From positions 1 through 29,216 of the forward strand of contig DATBHZ010000061.1 of NCBI GenBank assembly GCA_036557185.1: a DNA stretch of 29,216 bases, given 5' to 3'. Each line of letters starts with the position of its first letter. Positions within the stretch are counted from its first letter, which is position 1. Positions 15,014 through 22,147 of this stretch are shown here, in pieces. The position numbers were made by a program, and so were the translations under genes. The notes below the pieces were generated by a model, which saw only the letters and a program-made list of their open reading frames with translations, did no database searches and was not told the DNA's origin. Origin of the DNA: DATBHZ01 sp036557185. GTDB taxonomy: Bacteria; Actinomycetota; Acidimicrobiia; IMCC26256; JAENVU01.

Positions 15014-16174
15014 TCATGCCGCCTCGGTTCCGAGGACGACGGTGGCCATGGTCGAGAGCCAGCCACCGCTGCCGTGCGCGACCGCGATCTCCGCACCCTG
15101 CACCTGGCTGTCGCCGGCCTCGCCACGAAGCTGCCGCGTCGCCTCGCACAACAGAAACAAGCCGCGCATGCCCGGGTGGGTCGCGGACAAGCCGCCTCCG
15201 TCGGTGTTCGTCGGCAGCGCGCCGTCGAGGCGCAACGCGCCCGAGGCCGCGAACGGCCCGCCCTCCCCCTTCGCCGCGAATCCGAGGTCCTCGAGGCACA
15301 CGAGCACGGTGTAGGTGAACGAGTCGTACATCGCGAACATGTCGACGTCGCTCGGCGCGATCCCCGCCTCCGCGAACGCCTTCGGGCCGGTCACCGCACC
15401 GGCGCTGACAGTCAGGTCGGCCATGCCCTGGATCGAGTGATGCGTCATGCCTCCGGCAGCGCCCCGTACGTAGACGAGCCTGTGCCCGAGATCACGCGCA
15501 CGCTCCTCGGTGGTGAGGATGAGACAGCAGCCGCCGTCGGACACGACGCAGCAATCGAGCTTGTGCAGCGGATCGGCGACGAGCTTCGACTCCAGCACGT
15601 CGTCCACGGTGATCGGATCGCGGTACATCGCCGCGGGGTTCCGTGCCGCGTGCTCCCGCGTCTGGACCGAGATCGACGCGAGCTGCTCCGCCGTCGTCCC
15701 GTACTGGTACATGTGGCGCTGTGCCGCCATGGCGTACGCGCCCACGAGCGTCAGCCCCGTCGGCAGCTCGTAGCTCATCGCGTGAGGAGGGGCCATCCCG
15801 CCTCCTCCGGTGCGACCGGTGCCGAGCGACCGTCCCGCGACCGACAGCTCGTTGTTGCCGTAGACGATGGCGATCGTGTCCACGTCGCCGGCTTGGATCG
15901 CCCGGTAGGCGTGCAGCGCGTGGAACTCGAAGCTCGATCCGCCACAGCTCGTCGAGTCGAGCCAGTGCGGTGTCAGCCCGAGGTACTCGGCGAGCTGCAC
16001 CTCGTGCATGCCGCCGTACCCGGCCGACGCCAGCCCCTCGATGTCGTCCTTGTCCATCCCTGCGTCGTCGAGCGCGCGCCGGAAGGCCTGTGCCTGCAAC
16101 ATCAATGGAGTCATGTCGGGCGTCTTCGGACCGTCGCTGAGCGCGATCCCTGCGACGCACACCCGTCGTTCCAC
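15014..16174 (-). CDS. Thiolase-like (SCP2/lipid-transfer thiolase superfamily) protein
   Basis: From GTG 16174 the product has 386 residues. LDSTSCGGSSFEFHALHAYRAIQAGDVDTIAIVYG is the thiolase nucleophile segment with Cys77; TDGGGLSATHPGMRGLFLLCEATRQLRG holds the conserved His of the GHP-like motif (here THP). At the C-terminus, where thiolases have CxGGG with the second catalytic Cys, it reads VAHGSGGWLSTMATVVLG, without Cys. The enzyme therefore may not be a normal Claisen thiolase; retro-aldol cleavage with its DUF35 partner is one possibility known from Ltp2-type proteins. The start is set by TAGGGT 8 nt upstream, giving a leaderless mRNA; ATG 16201 is the alternative. First gene of a four-gene minus-strand run. 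Confidence 0.87.
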   Translation of the reverse strand: MERRVCVAGIALSDGPKTPDMTPLMLQAQAFRRALDDAGMDKDDIEGLASAGYGGMHEVQLAEYLGLTPHWLDSTSCGGSSFEFHALHAYRAIQAGDVDTIAIVYGNNELSVAGRSLGTGRTGGGGMAPPHAMSYELPTGLTLVGAYAMAAQRHMYQYGTTAEQLASISVQTREHAARNPAAMYRDPITVDDVLESKLVADPLHKLDCCVVSDGGCCLILTTEERARDLGHRLVYVRGAAGGMTHHSIQGMADLTVSAGAVTGPKAFAEAGIAPSDVDMFAMYDSFTYTVLVCLEDLGFAAKGEGGPFAASGALRLDGALPTNTDGGGLSATHPGMRGLFLLCEATRQLRGEAGDSQVQGAEIAVAHGSGGWLSTMATVVLGTEAA

Positions 16175-16182
16175 GGCCCGGC

Positions 16183-16192
16183 ACCCTAGCCT
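16183..16192. promoter_or_regulatory. Overlapping bidirectional -10 elements for two leaderless genes
   Basis: On the plus strand TAGCCT (16187-16192) ends 7 nt before ATG 16200. On the minus strand TAGGGT (16188-16183) ends 8 nt before GTG 16174. Both fit TANNNT and share the central CTAG. No ribosome site is present before either start, and no -35 is convincing on either strand. Confidence 0.6.
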
Positions 16193-16199
16193 CAACGCC

Positions 16200-17135
16200 A
16201 TGCAGACCCTCGGGGACCTGCTCCGCGGTGATGCACCCGAGCTCGCGAAGTGCTTCGACGCGGTTCCGATCCCGCCCGCGTTCCGTCTCGCGTTCGTGGG
16301 TCCGACACCGGAGACGACGGAATACGTCCGCTACGCGCGCCTCGAGGCTCCCGGCGAGCGGATCGCGATCCTCGCCGGGCCGCACGTCGTGCAACACGTC
16401 GACGGGTTACATGCGTTCGCCGAGCACGTTGGCGCACCGGTCGCCAACACGTGGGGCGCGAAAGGCATCTACCAGTGGGACGATCCGCACCACATGGGGA
16501 CGTGCGGTCTCCAGGCACGCGATTTCGAGCTGCTCGGCCTCGGCACCTTCGATCTCGTCGTCACAACTGGCCTCGATCCGCTCGAGACGCCCACGGGCGA
16601 GGCGCTCCGGGAGATCCTCGACGTCGAGACGCTGGACGTCGAGCCGAAGTTCCTCGGCACGCTCTCCGACTACGCGCGGAGCCGGTCGTTTCCCATCACC
16701 GCGAACGCCCTCTATGAAGCCCTCGCATCTGTCGCGCAGCCGGGGTACGTCGACGACCGCACACCGCGGCATCCGGCACGAGCCGTGATGGATCTCAAGC
16801 AGTCGCTCGAGCCCGACGCGGTCGTGACGGTGCAGCCGGGCCCAGCCGGGCTCTGGGTCGCGCGGACGTTCCCCACCGACCGGCCATCCACGGTCTTCGT
16901 CCCACCGACGGCAACCGAGGGCATCGCGGCCGCGCTCGCGCTCGTTGCCGCGCGCGCGGGCCGTCCCGCGACTTGCGTGGTCGATCACGTCGACGACATC
17001 ACCGAGGCATTCGTCGCGCGGGCGCGCGCACACGGGTGGCCGATGTGGCTCGACGATTGGGGGGACAGCGTGGACTTCGCCCTGACGCGCGAGCTGGTGG
17101 ACGCGGCCGGGCCCGTCGTAGCGTGGTCGTCGTGA
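16200..17135 (+). CDS. Degenerate thiamine-diphosphate-enzyme-like protein (lacks Pyr domain)
   Basis: The product has 311 residues. Residues about 45-150 (RIAILAGPHVVQHVDGLHAFAEHVGAPVANTWGAKGIYQWDDPHHMGTCGLQARDFELLGLGTFDLVVTTGLDP) look like the central Rossmann domain of acetolactate-synthase-type enzymes. Residues about 190-300 (LEPDAVVTVQPGPAGLWVARTF, STVFVPPTATEGIAAALALVAA, ATCVVDHVDDITEAFVARARAHGWPMWL) follow the PP domain's order, but the GDG...N motif for Mg-ThDP is absent. The N-terminal pyrimidine-binding domain with the catalytic Glu is also missing. So it cannot use ThDP in the usual way by itself. It may bind CoA or nucleotides or need a partner. It is transcribed divergently from the thiolase operon from one shared promoter region. 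Similarity is by pattern only. Confidence 0.6.
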   Translation: MQTLGDLLRGDAPELAKCFDAVPIPPAFRLAFVGPTPETTEYVRYARLEAPGERIAILAGPHVVQHVDGLHAFAEHVGAPVANTWGAKGIYQWDDPHHMGTCGLQARDFELLGLGTFDLVVTTGLDPLETPTGEALREILDVETLDVEPKFLGTLSDYARSRSFPITANALYEALASVAQPGYVDDRTPRHPARAVMDLKQSLEPDAVVTVQPGPAGLWVARTFPTDRPSTVFVPPTATEGIAAALALVAARAGRPATCVVDHVDDITEAFVARARAHGWPMWLDDWGDSVDFALTRELVDAAGPVVAWSS

Positions 17136-17203
17136 CGACAGCCGGTCAGCCAGCCCGCGGGTGTCCACATCGACGAGGAAAGGTGCTCCCTCGGCGGGTC
17201 CGA

Positions 17204-17224
17204 TAGGCTGACATCAGCGTCAGG
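17204..17224 (+). promoter_or_regulatory. Amidohydrolase promoter with CTGAC-N6-GTCAG operator
   Basis: TAGGCT (17204-17209) is a plausible -10. It overlaps the dyad CTGACATCAGCGTCAGG (17208-17224), arms CTGAC and GTCAG 6 nt apart, which would cover the transcription start. The site matches that at 21195-21211 in 15 of 17 positions. A leader of about 43 nt with a GGGGG tract before ATG 17260 follows. Confidence 0.6.
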
Positions 17225-17259
17225 AAACGCGAGAAGCCAGCGACGACCGGGGGTACGCC

Positions 17260-18549
17260 ATGCAGATCGACGACATGATCATCGTGAGCGTCGACGACCA
17301 CGTGGTCGAGCCGCCGGACATGTTCGACCAGCACCTTCCCGACAAGTACAAGGACGTGGCGCCAAAGCTCGAGCGCCAGGACGACGGCACCGACGTGTGG
17401 TCGTTCCAGGGTTTCAAGGTCCCGAACATCGGCCTGAACGCCGTTGCCGGCCGGCCGAAGGAGGAGTACGGGATCGACCCGACGTCCTTCGACGAGATCC
17501 GCGACGGCTGCTTCGACGTCGAGAAGCGCGTCCTCGACATGGACGCCAACGGCGTGCTCGGCTCGCTCAACTTCCCGAGCCTGCCCGGCTTCGCGGGCCG
17601 GCTGTTCGGCGCGCTCGAGGACAAGGGCACCGCCAAGGTCCTCGGGCAGGCGTACAACGACTGGCACATCGACGAGTGGTGCGGATACGCGCCCGAGCGC
17701 TTCATCCCCCTCGCCGTGCCGCTGATCTGGGACGTGCAGGCGCTGGCCGACGAGGTCCATCGCGTCGCCAAGAAGGGCTGCCACGCGATCACCTTCCCGG
17801 AGAACCCCGAGCCGCTCGGCTATCCCAGCCTGCACTCCGACTTCTGGGACCCGTTCTGGCAGGCGTGCTCCGACGAGGGAACCATCGTCTGCATGCACAT
17901 CGGCTCGTCCGGCAAGCTCGTCATGACGGCCGCCGACGCGCCGATCGACGTGATGATCGTGCTGCAGCCGATGAACATCGTCCAGTGCGCGTCCGACCTC
18001 ATCCACTCCCCTGTCTTCCGGAAGTTCCCGGACCTGACCGTCGCGCTCTCGGAGGGCGGGATCGGCTGGATCCCGTACTTCCTCGAGCGCCTCGACCACT
18101 CGTACCGCACGCACAAGGCGTGGACCGGCGCGGACTTCGGTTCCAAGATGCCGAGCGAGGTGTTCATGGAGCACGTCGTCCTGTGCTTCATCACCGACCC
18201 GGTCGGCGTGCAGCTGGCACGGCGCATCGGAGTGGACCGCATCACGGTGGAGATCGACTACCCGCACTCCGACACGACATGGCCGCGCGCACCGGAGAGG
18301 CTCATGGAGGAGTTCGCCGGCAGCGACCTCACCGACGGCGAGATCGACAAGATCACGCACGAGAACGCCATGCGGTTCTTCCAGTACGACCCGTTCTCGA
18401 TCAGGCCGCGCGAGCGCTGCACCGTCGGCGCTCTGCGGGGCGAAGCGGTCGGGTGGGACGTCGAGCCGCGGGCGACGGCGACGCGGCCCAAGGAAGAGCG
18501 CGACGGGCCCGTGAAGATCGTCGATCTCGCGGGCAAGGCCACCGCGTAG
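17260..18549 (+). CDS. Amidohydrolase-2 family metal-dependent hydrolase
   Basis: The product has 429 residues of the amidohydrolase_2 TIM-barrel group (PF04909). Metal and catalytic residues can be placed: Asp12-Asp13-His14 in SVDDHVVEPPDMF, His213 in CMHIGSSG, and Asp333 with His336 and Asp338 in EIDYPHSDTTWP. VLGSLNFPSLPGFAGRLFG and LALSEGGIGWIPYFLERLDHSYRTHKAW are common to the actinobacterial members that lie in steroid or aromatic catabolic clusters. Family members include decarboxylases of the ACMSD type and hydrolases of CoA-linked or ring-opened substrates; this one's substrate is unknown. ATG 17260 follows a G-rich ribosome site. Its promoter carries the palindrome that is shared with the acyl-CoA ligase. 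The C-terminal 60 residues are charged and less conserved-looking. Confidence 0.9.
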   Translation: MQIDDMIIVSVDDHVVEPPDMFDQHLPDKYKDVAPKLERQDDGTDVWSFQGFKVPNIGLNAVAGRPKEEYGIDPTSFDEIRDGCFDVEKRVLDMDANGVLGSLNFPSLPGFAGRLFGALEDKGTAKVLGQAYNDWHIDEWCGYAPERFIPLAVPLIWDVQALADEVHRVAKKGCHAITFPENPEPLGYPSLHSDFWDPFWQACSDEGTIVCMHIGSSGKLVMTAADAPIDVMIVLQPMNIVQCASDLIHSPVFRKFPDLTVALSEGGIGWIPYFLERLDHSYRTHKAWTGADFGSKMPSEVFMEHVVLCFITDPVGVQLARRIGVDRITVEIDYPHSDTTWPRAPERLMEEFAGSDLTDGEIDKITHENAMRFFQYDPFSIRPRERCTVGALRGEAVGWDVEPRATATRPKEERDGPVKIVDLAGKATA

Positions 18550-18562
18550 CTTCGCGGAGCGC

Positions 18563-18817
18563 GTGACCCAACCCGACGCGCCACCACCGCTGCCGAAGCG
18601 GCCACCGCGCCCTCTGGTGGTGCACTACGGCATCGACAGCGCGGCCGTCTTCATCCTGCTGTTGCTGTTCGCGCTCACCTTCACGTGGTCGATCCTCGTG
18701 ATCGCCGTCATCGCGCTGGCCGCAGGTCTCGTGCTGGCGCCCTGGACGCGCCGCCGTGAGATCGAGGCGCTCGCGAAGCGGCCGGATCCGCCGCCGAGCC
18801 CGCCGCCGGGTCCGTGA
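18563..18817 (+). CDS. Small two-helix membrane protein
   Basis: The product has 84 residues. A proline-rich cytoplasmic start (PDAPPPLPKRPPRPL) is followed by two adjoining membrane spans, about residues 24-41 (IDSAAVFILLLLFALTFT) and 43-60 (SILVIAVIALAAGLVLAP), then WTRRREIEALAKR and a proline tail PDPPPSPPPGP. The GTG start at 18563 lies 13 bp after the amidohydrolase stop, with GCGGAGC as a weak ribosome site. Its TGA overlaps the methyltransferase start by 4 bp (GTGA), so the two are coupled. No function is known; it may anchor a partner at the membrane. Confidence 0.7.
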   Translation: MTQPDAPPPLPKRPPRPLVVHYGIDSAAVFILLLLFALTFTWSILVIAVIALAAGLVLAPWTRRREIEALAKRPDPPPSPPPGP

Positions 18818-19566
18818 GCCGCACCGACGACCCCGAACGGACCAATCGCGAATTCTGGGACGCCGACGCCGACGCGTACCAGGCCGCCCACAGCAAACAG
18901 CTCGACGACGGCGTGATGGCCTGGGGTGTCTGGCAGGTCCCGGAGAGCGAGCTGCACGTCCTCGGCGACGTCGCCGGCAAGGACGTGCTCGAGCTCGGCT
19001 GCGGCGCCGCGCAATGGTCGACGCAGCTCGCCGCTGCCGGTGCCCGCCCTGTCGGGCTCGACCAATCGCGCGGCCAGCTCCGGCAAGCGCAACGGCGCGG
19101 CTCCCGGGTGCCTCTGGTCGCGGCGAGCGCGCTCCACGCCCCGTTCCGCGATGCGTCGTTCGACCTGGTGTTCTGCGACCACGGGGCCATGAGCTTCTGC
19201 GATCCGGCGATGACAGTGCCGGAGGTGCACCGCCTCCTCCGCCCCGGCGGGCTGCTCGCCTTCAGCTCGTCCACGCTCCTCCGGATGCTGTGCTTTCGCA
19301 CCGACGACCCCGACGCGCCGATCACGCGGAAGCTCCAGCAGCCCCAGTTCGGCGCTCGCATGTTCGATTGGGGCGACGGCACGATCGACTACCAGATCCC
19401 GCACTTCGAGTGGATCCGCCTCTTCCGTGACTGCGGCTTCGAGATCGAGGACCTGCTCGAGGTGCGCGCTCCGAAGGGCGCGACCAGCACGTTCTCCGAC
19501 TACGTGGACTACAAGTGGGCGCGGCGCTGGCCGGCCGAGGAGATCTGGAAGGTGCGCAAGCGCTGA
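18814..19566 (+). CDS. Class I SAM-dependent methyltransferase
   Basis: The product has 250 residues of the Methyltransf_11 type. Motif I is VLELGCGAAQWSTQLAAAGARPVGLDQS (about residues 58-83), where the acidic Asp at the end of strand 2 binds the SAM ribose. FRDASFDLVFCDHGAMSFCDP and VPEVHRLLRPGGLLAFSSST are motifs II to III. FEWIRLFRDCGFEIEDLLEVRAPKG is the normal C-terminal part. It would methylate a small molecule in the cytoplasm. The start GTG 18814 overlaps the stop of the small membrane protein by 4 bp. It ends opposite to the acyl-CoA ligase gene with an 18-bp gap. Substrate not known. Confidence 0.9.
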   Translation: MSRTDDPERTNREFWDADADAYQAAHSKQLDDGVMAWGVWQVPESELHVLGDVAGKDVLELGCGAAQWSTQLAAAGARPVGLDQSRGQLRQAQRRGSRVPLVAASALHAPFRDASFDLVFCDHGAMSFCDPAMTVPEVHRLLRPGGLLAFSSSTLLRMLCFRTDDPDAPITRKLQQPQFGARMFDWGDGTIDYQIPHFEWIRLFRDCGFEIEDLLEVRAPKGATSTFSDYVDYKWARRWPAEEIWKVRKR

Positions 19567-19593
19567 GGCGTCAGTGCTGAGCGGTCAGCGCTT
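19558..19593. terminator. Inverted repeat over two convergent gene ends
   Basis: AAGCGCTGA (19558-19566) and TCAGCGCTT (19585-19593) are a perfect 9-bp inverted repeat with an 18-nt loop. Each arm is the end of a gene: both the methyltransferase and the acyl-CoA ligase end in Lys-Arg-stop with the same codons. It could form a hairpin in either transcript, as a bidirectional terminator without U-tract. Confidence 0.45.
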
Positions 19594-21189
19594 CGCGAAC
19601 GTGAAGCCGGCCGCCTCGCGGTCCCACGTTCCGGACGTGACCCCGTCCTCTCGGAGCTCGTACTTCAGCACCCGGCCGACAGGATTGCGCGGCAGGTCGT
19701 CGCGGAACTCGACGTAGCGCGGCAGCGCGAAATACGGCACCCGGTCGACAGCCCACCGCAGGAGCTCCTCCTCGCTGAGCTGGGTGCCGTCGATCAGCAC
19801 GGCAGTCACCTTCACGTCGTCCTCGCCCTGCTCGCTCGGCACCGCGTGCACCGCGACGTCCTTCAGCGCCTCGTGCGCGATGAAGACGCGTTCGAGCTCG
19901 AAGCTGGAGATGTTCTCGCCCCGGCGCCGCAGGTAGTCCTTCTTGCGGTCGACGAAGTAGATGAAGCCGTCGTCGTCGAGCTTCGCGAGGTCGCCGGTGT
20001 GGAACCAGAGGTTGCGGATCGCGTCGATCGTCGCGTCGGGACGGCGCCAGTACCCGGCGAACATCAGGTTCGGGCCCGTCGGGCGGCACACGATCTCACC
20101 GACCTCCCCGACGCGCACCTCGTTGTCGTCGTCGTCGAAGAGGCGCACCTCGAACTCGTGGTCGTTGGGCTTGCCGGCCGCGCCGGGTTTGTTGATCTCG
20201 CCCGCGGGCAGTAGCGAGAGCAACGAGGCCTCGGTGAGGCCGTAGCCCCCGCTGAACGTCTCGCAGCCGAATCGCTCGCGCCAGATCCGGTCCGTGTCGG
20301 GCGGCATCGGGGCCGCGGCACACAGGCGGAGCTTGTGACCGGCCTGGTCGGGGTGATCCTCGGCGTTCGCGATCAGGATGGCGAGGGAGCCGAGCATCGA
20401 GAGCATCGTCGCCCCTGTGCGCTGCACCTCGGGCCAGAACTTGCTCACCGAGAATCGACGCGCGATCGACGCGCGGCCGCCCGTCACGAGCGATCCCACC
20501 ACACACACCGAGATCGCGTTGAAGTGGAACAGCGGGAGCGGCGTGAGCACGACGTCGTCCGGCCGGCGTTGCCACGCGCGGGCGATCTGCTCGGCGAGCG
20601 CCACGATGTAGTGGTGCGGGAGCATGCAGCCCTTCGATGGGCCGGTCGTCCCCGCCGTGTAGATGAAGCACGCGAGATCGGACGGCTTGACGCCGGGGTC
20701 CTCGACGGGATCCGGCTGCTCGCCGTCCAGTGACGACTGCCAGTCGCGCACCTCGAACTGCGCGATCGCGGCGTCGGCCTCGCCCGCCACGATCACCGAC
20801 GAGAGCTCCGGAAGGTTGTCGTGCTGGATGTCCACGACCCGCGACGCGAAGTCACCCTGGACGACGAGGACGCGGGCGCCCGAGTCTGCGACCACGTGCC
20901 GCAGGAACTCGCCCTTGTACGCGGTGTTGATCGGCACCTGGATCGCGCCGAGCTTGAGTGCTCCGAAGAAGCTGACGACCTGCTCCGGCCCGTTCTCGAG
21001 CAAGGTGGCCACTCGATCGCCGCGCCGCACCCCGAGCCCGGAGAACACCCGAGCCAGCCGGTTGGCGGCGGCGTCCATCGCGCGCGCGCTGTACTCAACG
21101 CCTTCGAAGTCCAAGTACGGCCCGTCCGGGTCGGTCGCGACCCTCGACGCGAGCGCCGCGAGCACGGTGGTCTGCTCGCTTCCAGCCAT
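19585..21189 (-). CDS. AMP-dependent acyl-CoA synthetase/ligase
   Basis: From ATG 21189 the product has 534 residues, full size for an ANL-family acyl-CoA ligase. The phosphate loop YTAGTTGPSKG is at 177-187, GGYGLTEAS holds the A5 motif, WFHTGDLAKLDDDGFIYFVDRKKDYLRRRGENISSFELE the A7-A8 hinge. The A10 motif reads LPRNPVGRVLKYELR, with Arg where most members have the catalytic Lys after Gly and a Lys three positions later; this GRVxK form is seen in some ligases of this group as I recall. It activates an organic acid with ATP and CoA; carnitine/crotonobetaine-ligase-like and steroid-acid ligases are similar in layout. ATG 21189 has a TAGTGT -10 ending 8 nt upstream inside an operator-like dyad. 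Its neighbours are the two-part acyl-CoA dehydrogenase genes. Confidence 0.93.
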   Translation of the reverse strand: MAGSEQTTVLAALASRVATDPDGPYLDFEGVEYSARAMDAAANRLARVFSGLGVRRGDRVATLLENGPEQVVSFFGALKLGAIQVPINTAYKGEFLRHVVADSGARVLVVQGDFASRVVDIQHDNLPELSSVIVAGEADAAIAQFEVRDWQSSLDGEQPDPVEDPGVKPSDLACFIYTAGTTGPSKGCMLPHHYIVALAEQIARAWQRRPDDVVLTPLPLFHFNAISVCVVGSLVTGGRASIARRFSVSKFWPEVQRTGATMLSMLGSLAILIANAEDHPDQAGHKLRLCAAAPMPPDTDRIWRERFGCETFSGGYGLTEASLLSLLPAGEINKPGAAGKPNDHEFEVRLFDDDDNEVRVGEVGEIVCRPTGPNLMFAGYWRRPDATIDAIRNLWFHTGDLAKLDDDGFIYFVDRKKDYLRRRGENISSFELERVFIAHEALKDVAVHAVPSEQGEDDVKVTAVLIDGTQLSEEELLRWAVDRVPYFALPRYVEFRDDLPRNPVGRVLKYELREDGVTSGTWDREAAGFTFAKR

Positions 21190-21193
21190 CGAA

Positions 21194-21211
21194 CCTGACA
21201 CTAGCGTCAGG
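21194..21211 (-). promoter_or_regulatory. Ligase operator/promoter, CCTGAC-N6-GTCAGG palindrome
   Basis: The plus-strand sequence CCTGACACTAGCGTCAGG is an 18-bp dyad with only one mismatched pair. On the minus strand it contains TAGTGT (21203-21198), a TANNNT -10 placed 8 nt before ATG 21189, so the operator covers the -10 of a leaderless gene. The 17-bp core matches the site at 17208-17224 in 15 positions. Confidence 0.65.
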
Positions 21212-21235
21212 CGCGAGCCCCAGTGATGCGGACGC

Positions 21236-22147
21236 TCAACGATGCGGCAGGCGTTGGGCGACGGCATCGGCGTGCGCGTCGACCGTGCCGAACAACGTCG
21301 CCAGCACCCATGCGCGCTTCAGGTAGAGGTGCACGTCGACCTCCCACGTGAAGCCCATGCCTCCGTAGACCTGGGTGGCCGAGCGGCCGTTCGCGATCGC
21401 GGCTTCGCCCGCCAGCAGCTTCGCCGCGCTCAGCGCGCGCCCGGCATCTCCCGCGCTCGGGTCGTCGAGCACGCACGCGGCCGCGTACGTGGCCGCCCGC
21501 GCGACCTCGAGTCGCACGGCCATGTCCGCGCAGAGGTGCTTGACGGCCTGGAAGGAGCCGATCGGCCGGTCGAACTGCCGGCGCTCCTTCGCGTACTCGA
21601 CGGCGAGACCGGTCAGGGCGTCGGCCATCCCGACGCAATACGCAGCGGTGAGCAATGCGCCGCGGCCGCGCAACGCCACGGCGTCGGCAACGTCCCCGAC
21701 GCGCTCGCCCTCCGGAAGACGGTCGAGCCGCGTGACCGGTGTGAGCGGGTCGAGCGGCCAGTCGACGGGCTCGCCTCCCAGCGTGGCGGGGTCGAGCCGA
21801 TCGATGCCCCGGTCGCTCACGACCAGCAACGCATCGAGCACGCTCAGGTGCTCCACGACGGCGCCCGGCTCGTTGCGCGCCTCGACACCGCCCGTGATCG
21901 CGTCCGTGCCGAAGGTCCAGACGAGCGGCCCGGGCACGAGCGCACGTCCGAGCTCCTCGTAGACGACTGCGGCGTCCGCCCAACCGAATCCGTCGCCGCG
22001 CAGCGAGAACACACCCGCCGCGGTCAGCTCGTCGAACATGCCCCGGTCGAAGCCCTCGCGGACCCGGCTCATCGGGAACTTGCCGTCGAGCAGGCTGCGG
22101 ATGCCGTCGCGCAGCGCGACCTGGTCCTCGGTCAGGTCGAAGTTCAC
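21236..22147 (-). CDS. Acyl-CoA dehydrogenase, smaller subunit of a two-subunit enzyme
   Basis: The product has 303 residues, shorter than a normal acyl-CoA dehydrogenase (about 380). The N-terminus MNFDLTEDQVALRDGIRSLLDGKFP starts the all-alpha domain. The middle beta domain is abbreviated. The C-terminal domain has ALTGLAVEYAKERRQFDRPIGSFQAVKHLCADM and TQVYGGMGFTWEVDVHLYLKRAW. The 'EGTxxIQ' base-bearing segment is absent at the end. This is how one chain of the heterotetrameric FadE pairs of mycobacterial cholesterol side-chain breakdown (FadE26-27, FadE28-29 type) looks. Its ATG 22147 overlaps the TGA of the large subunit gene by 4 bp, consistent with a fixed 1:1 ratio. Function would be dehydrogenation of a bulky acyl-CoA together with the large subunit. 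Confidence 0.87.
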   Translation of the reverse strand: MNFDLTEDQVALRDGIRSLLDGKFPMSRVREGFDRGMFDELTAAGVFSLRGDGFGWADAAVVYEELGRALVPGPLVWTFGTDAITGGVEARNEPGAVVEHLSVLDALLVVSDRGIDRLDPATLGGEPVDWPLDPLTPVTRLDRLPEGERVGDVADAVALRGRGALLTAAYCVGMADALTGLAVEYAKERRQFDRPIGSFQAVKHLCADMAVRLEVARAATYAAACVLDDPSAGDAGRALSAAKLLAGEAAIANGRSATQVYGGMGFTWEVDVHLYLKRAWVLATLFGTVDAHADAVAQRLPHR

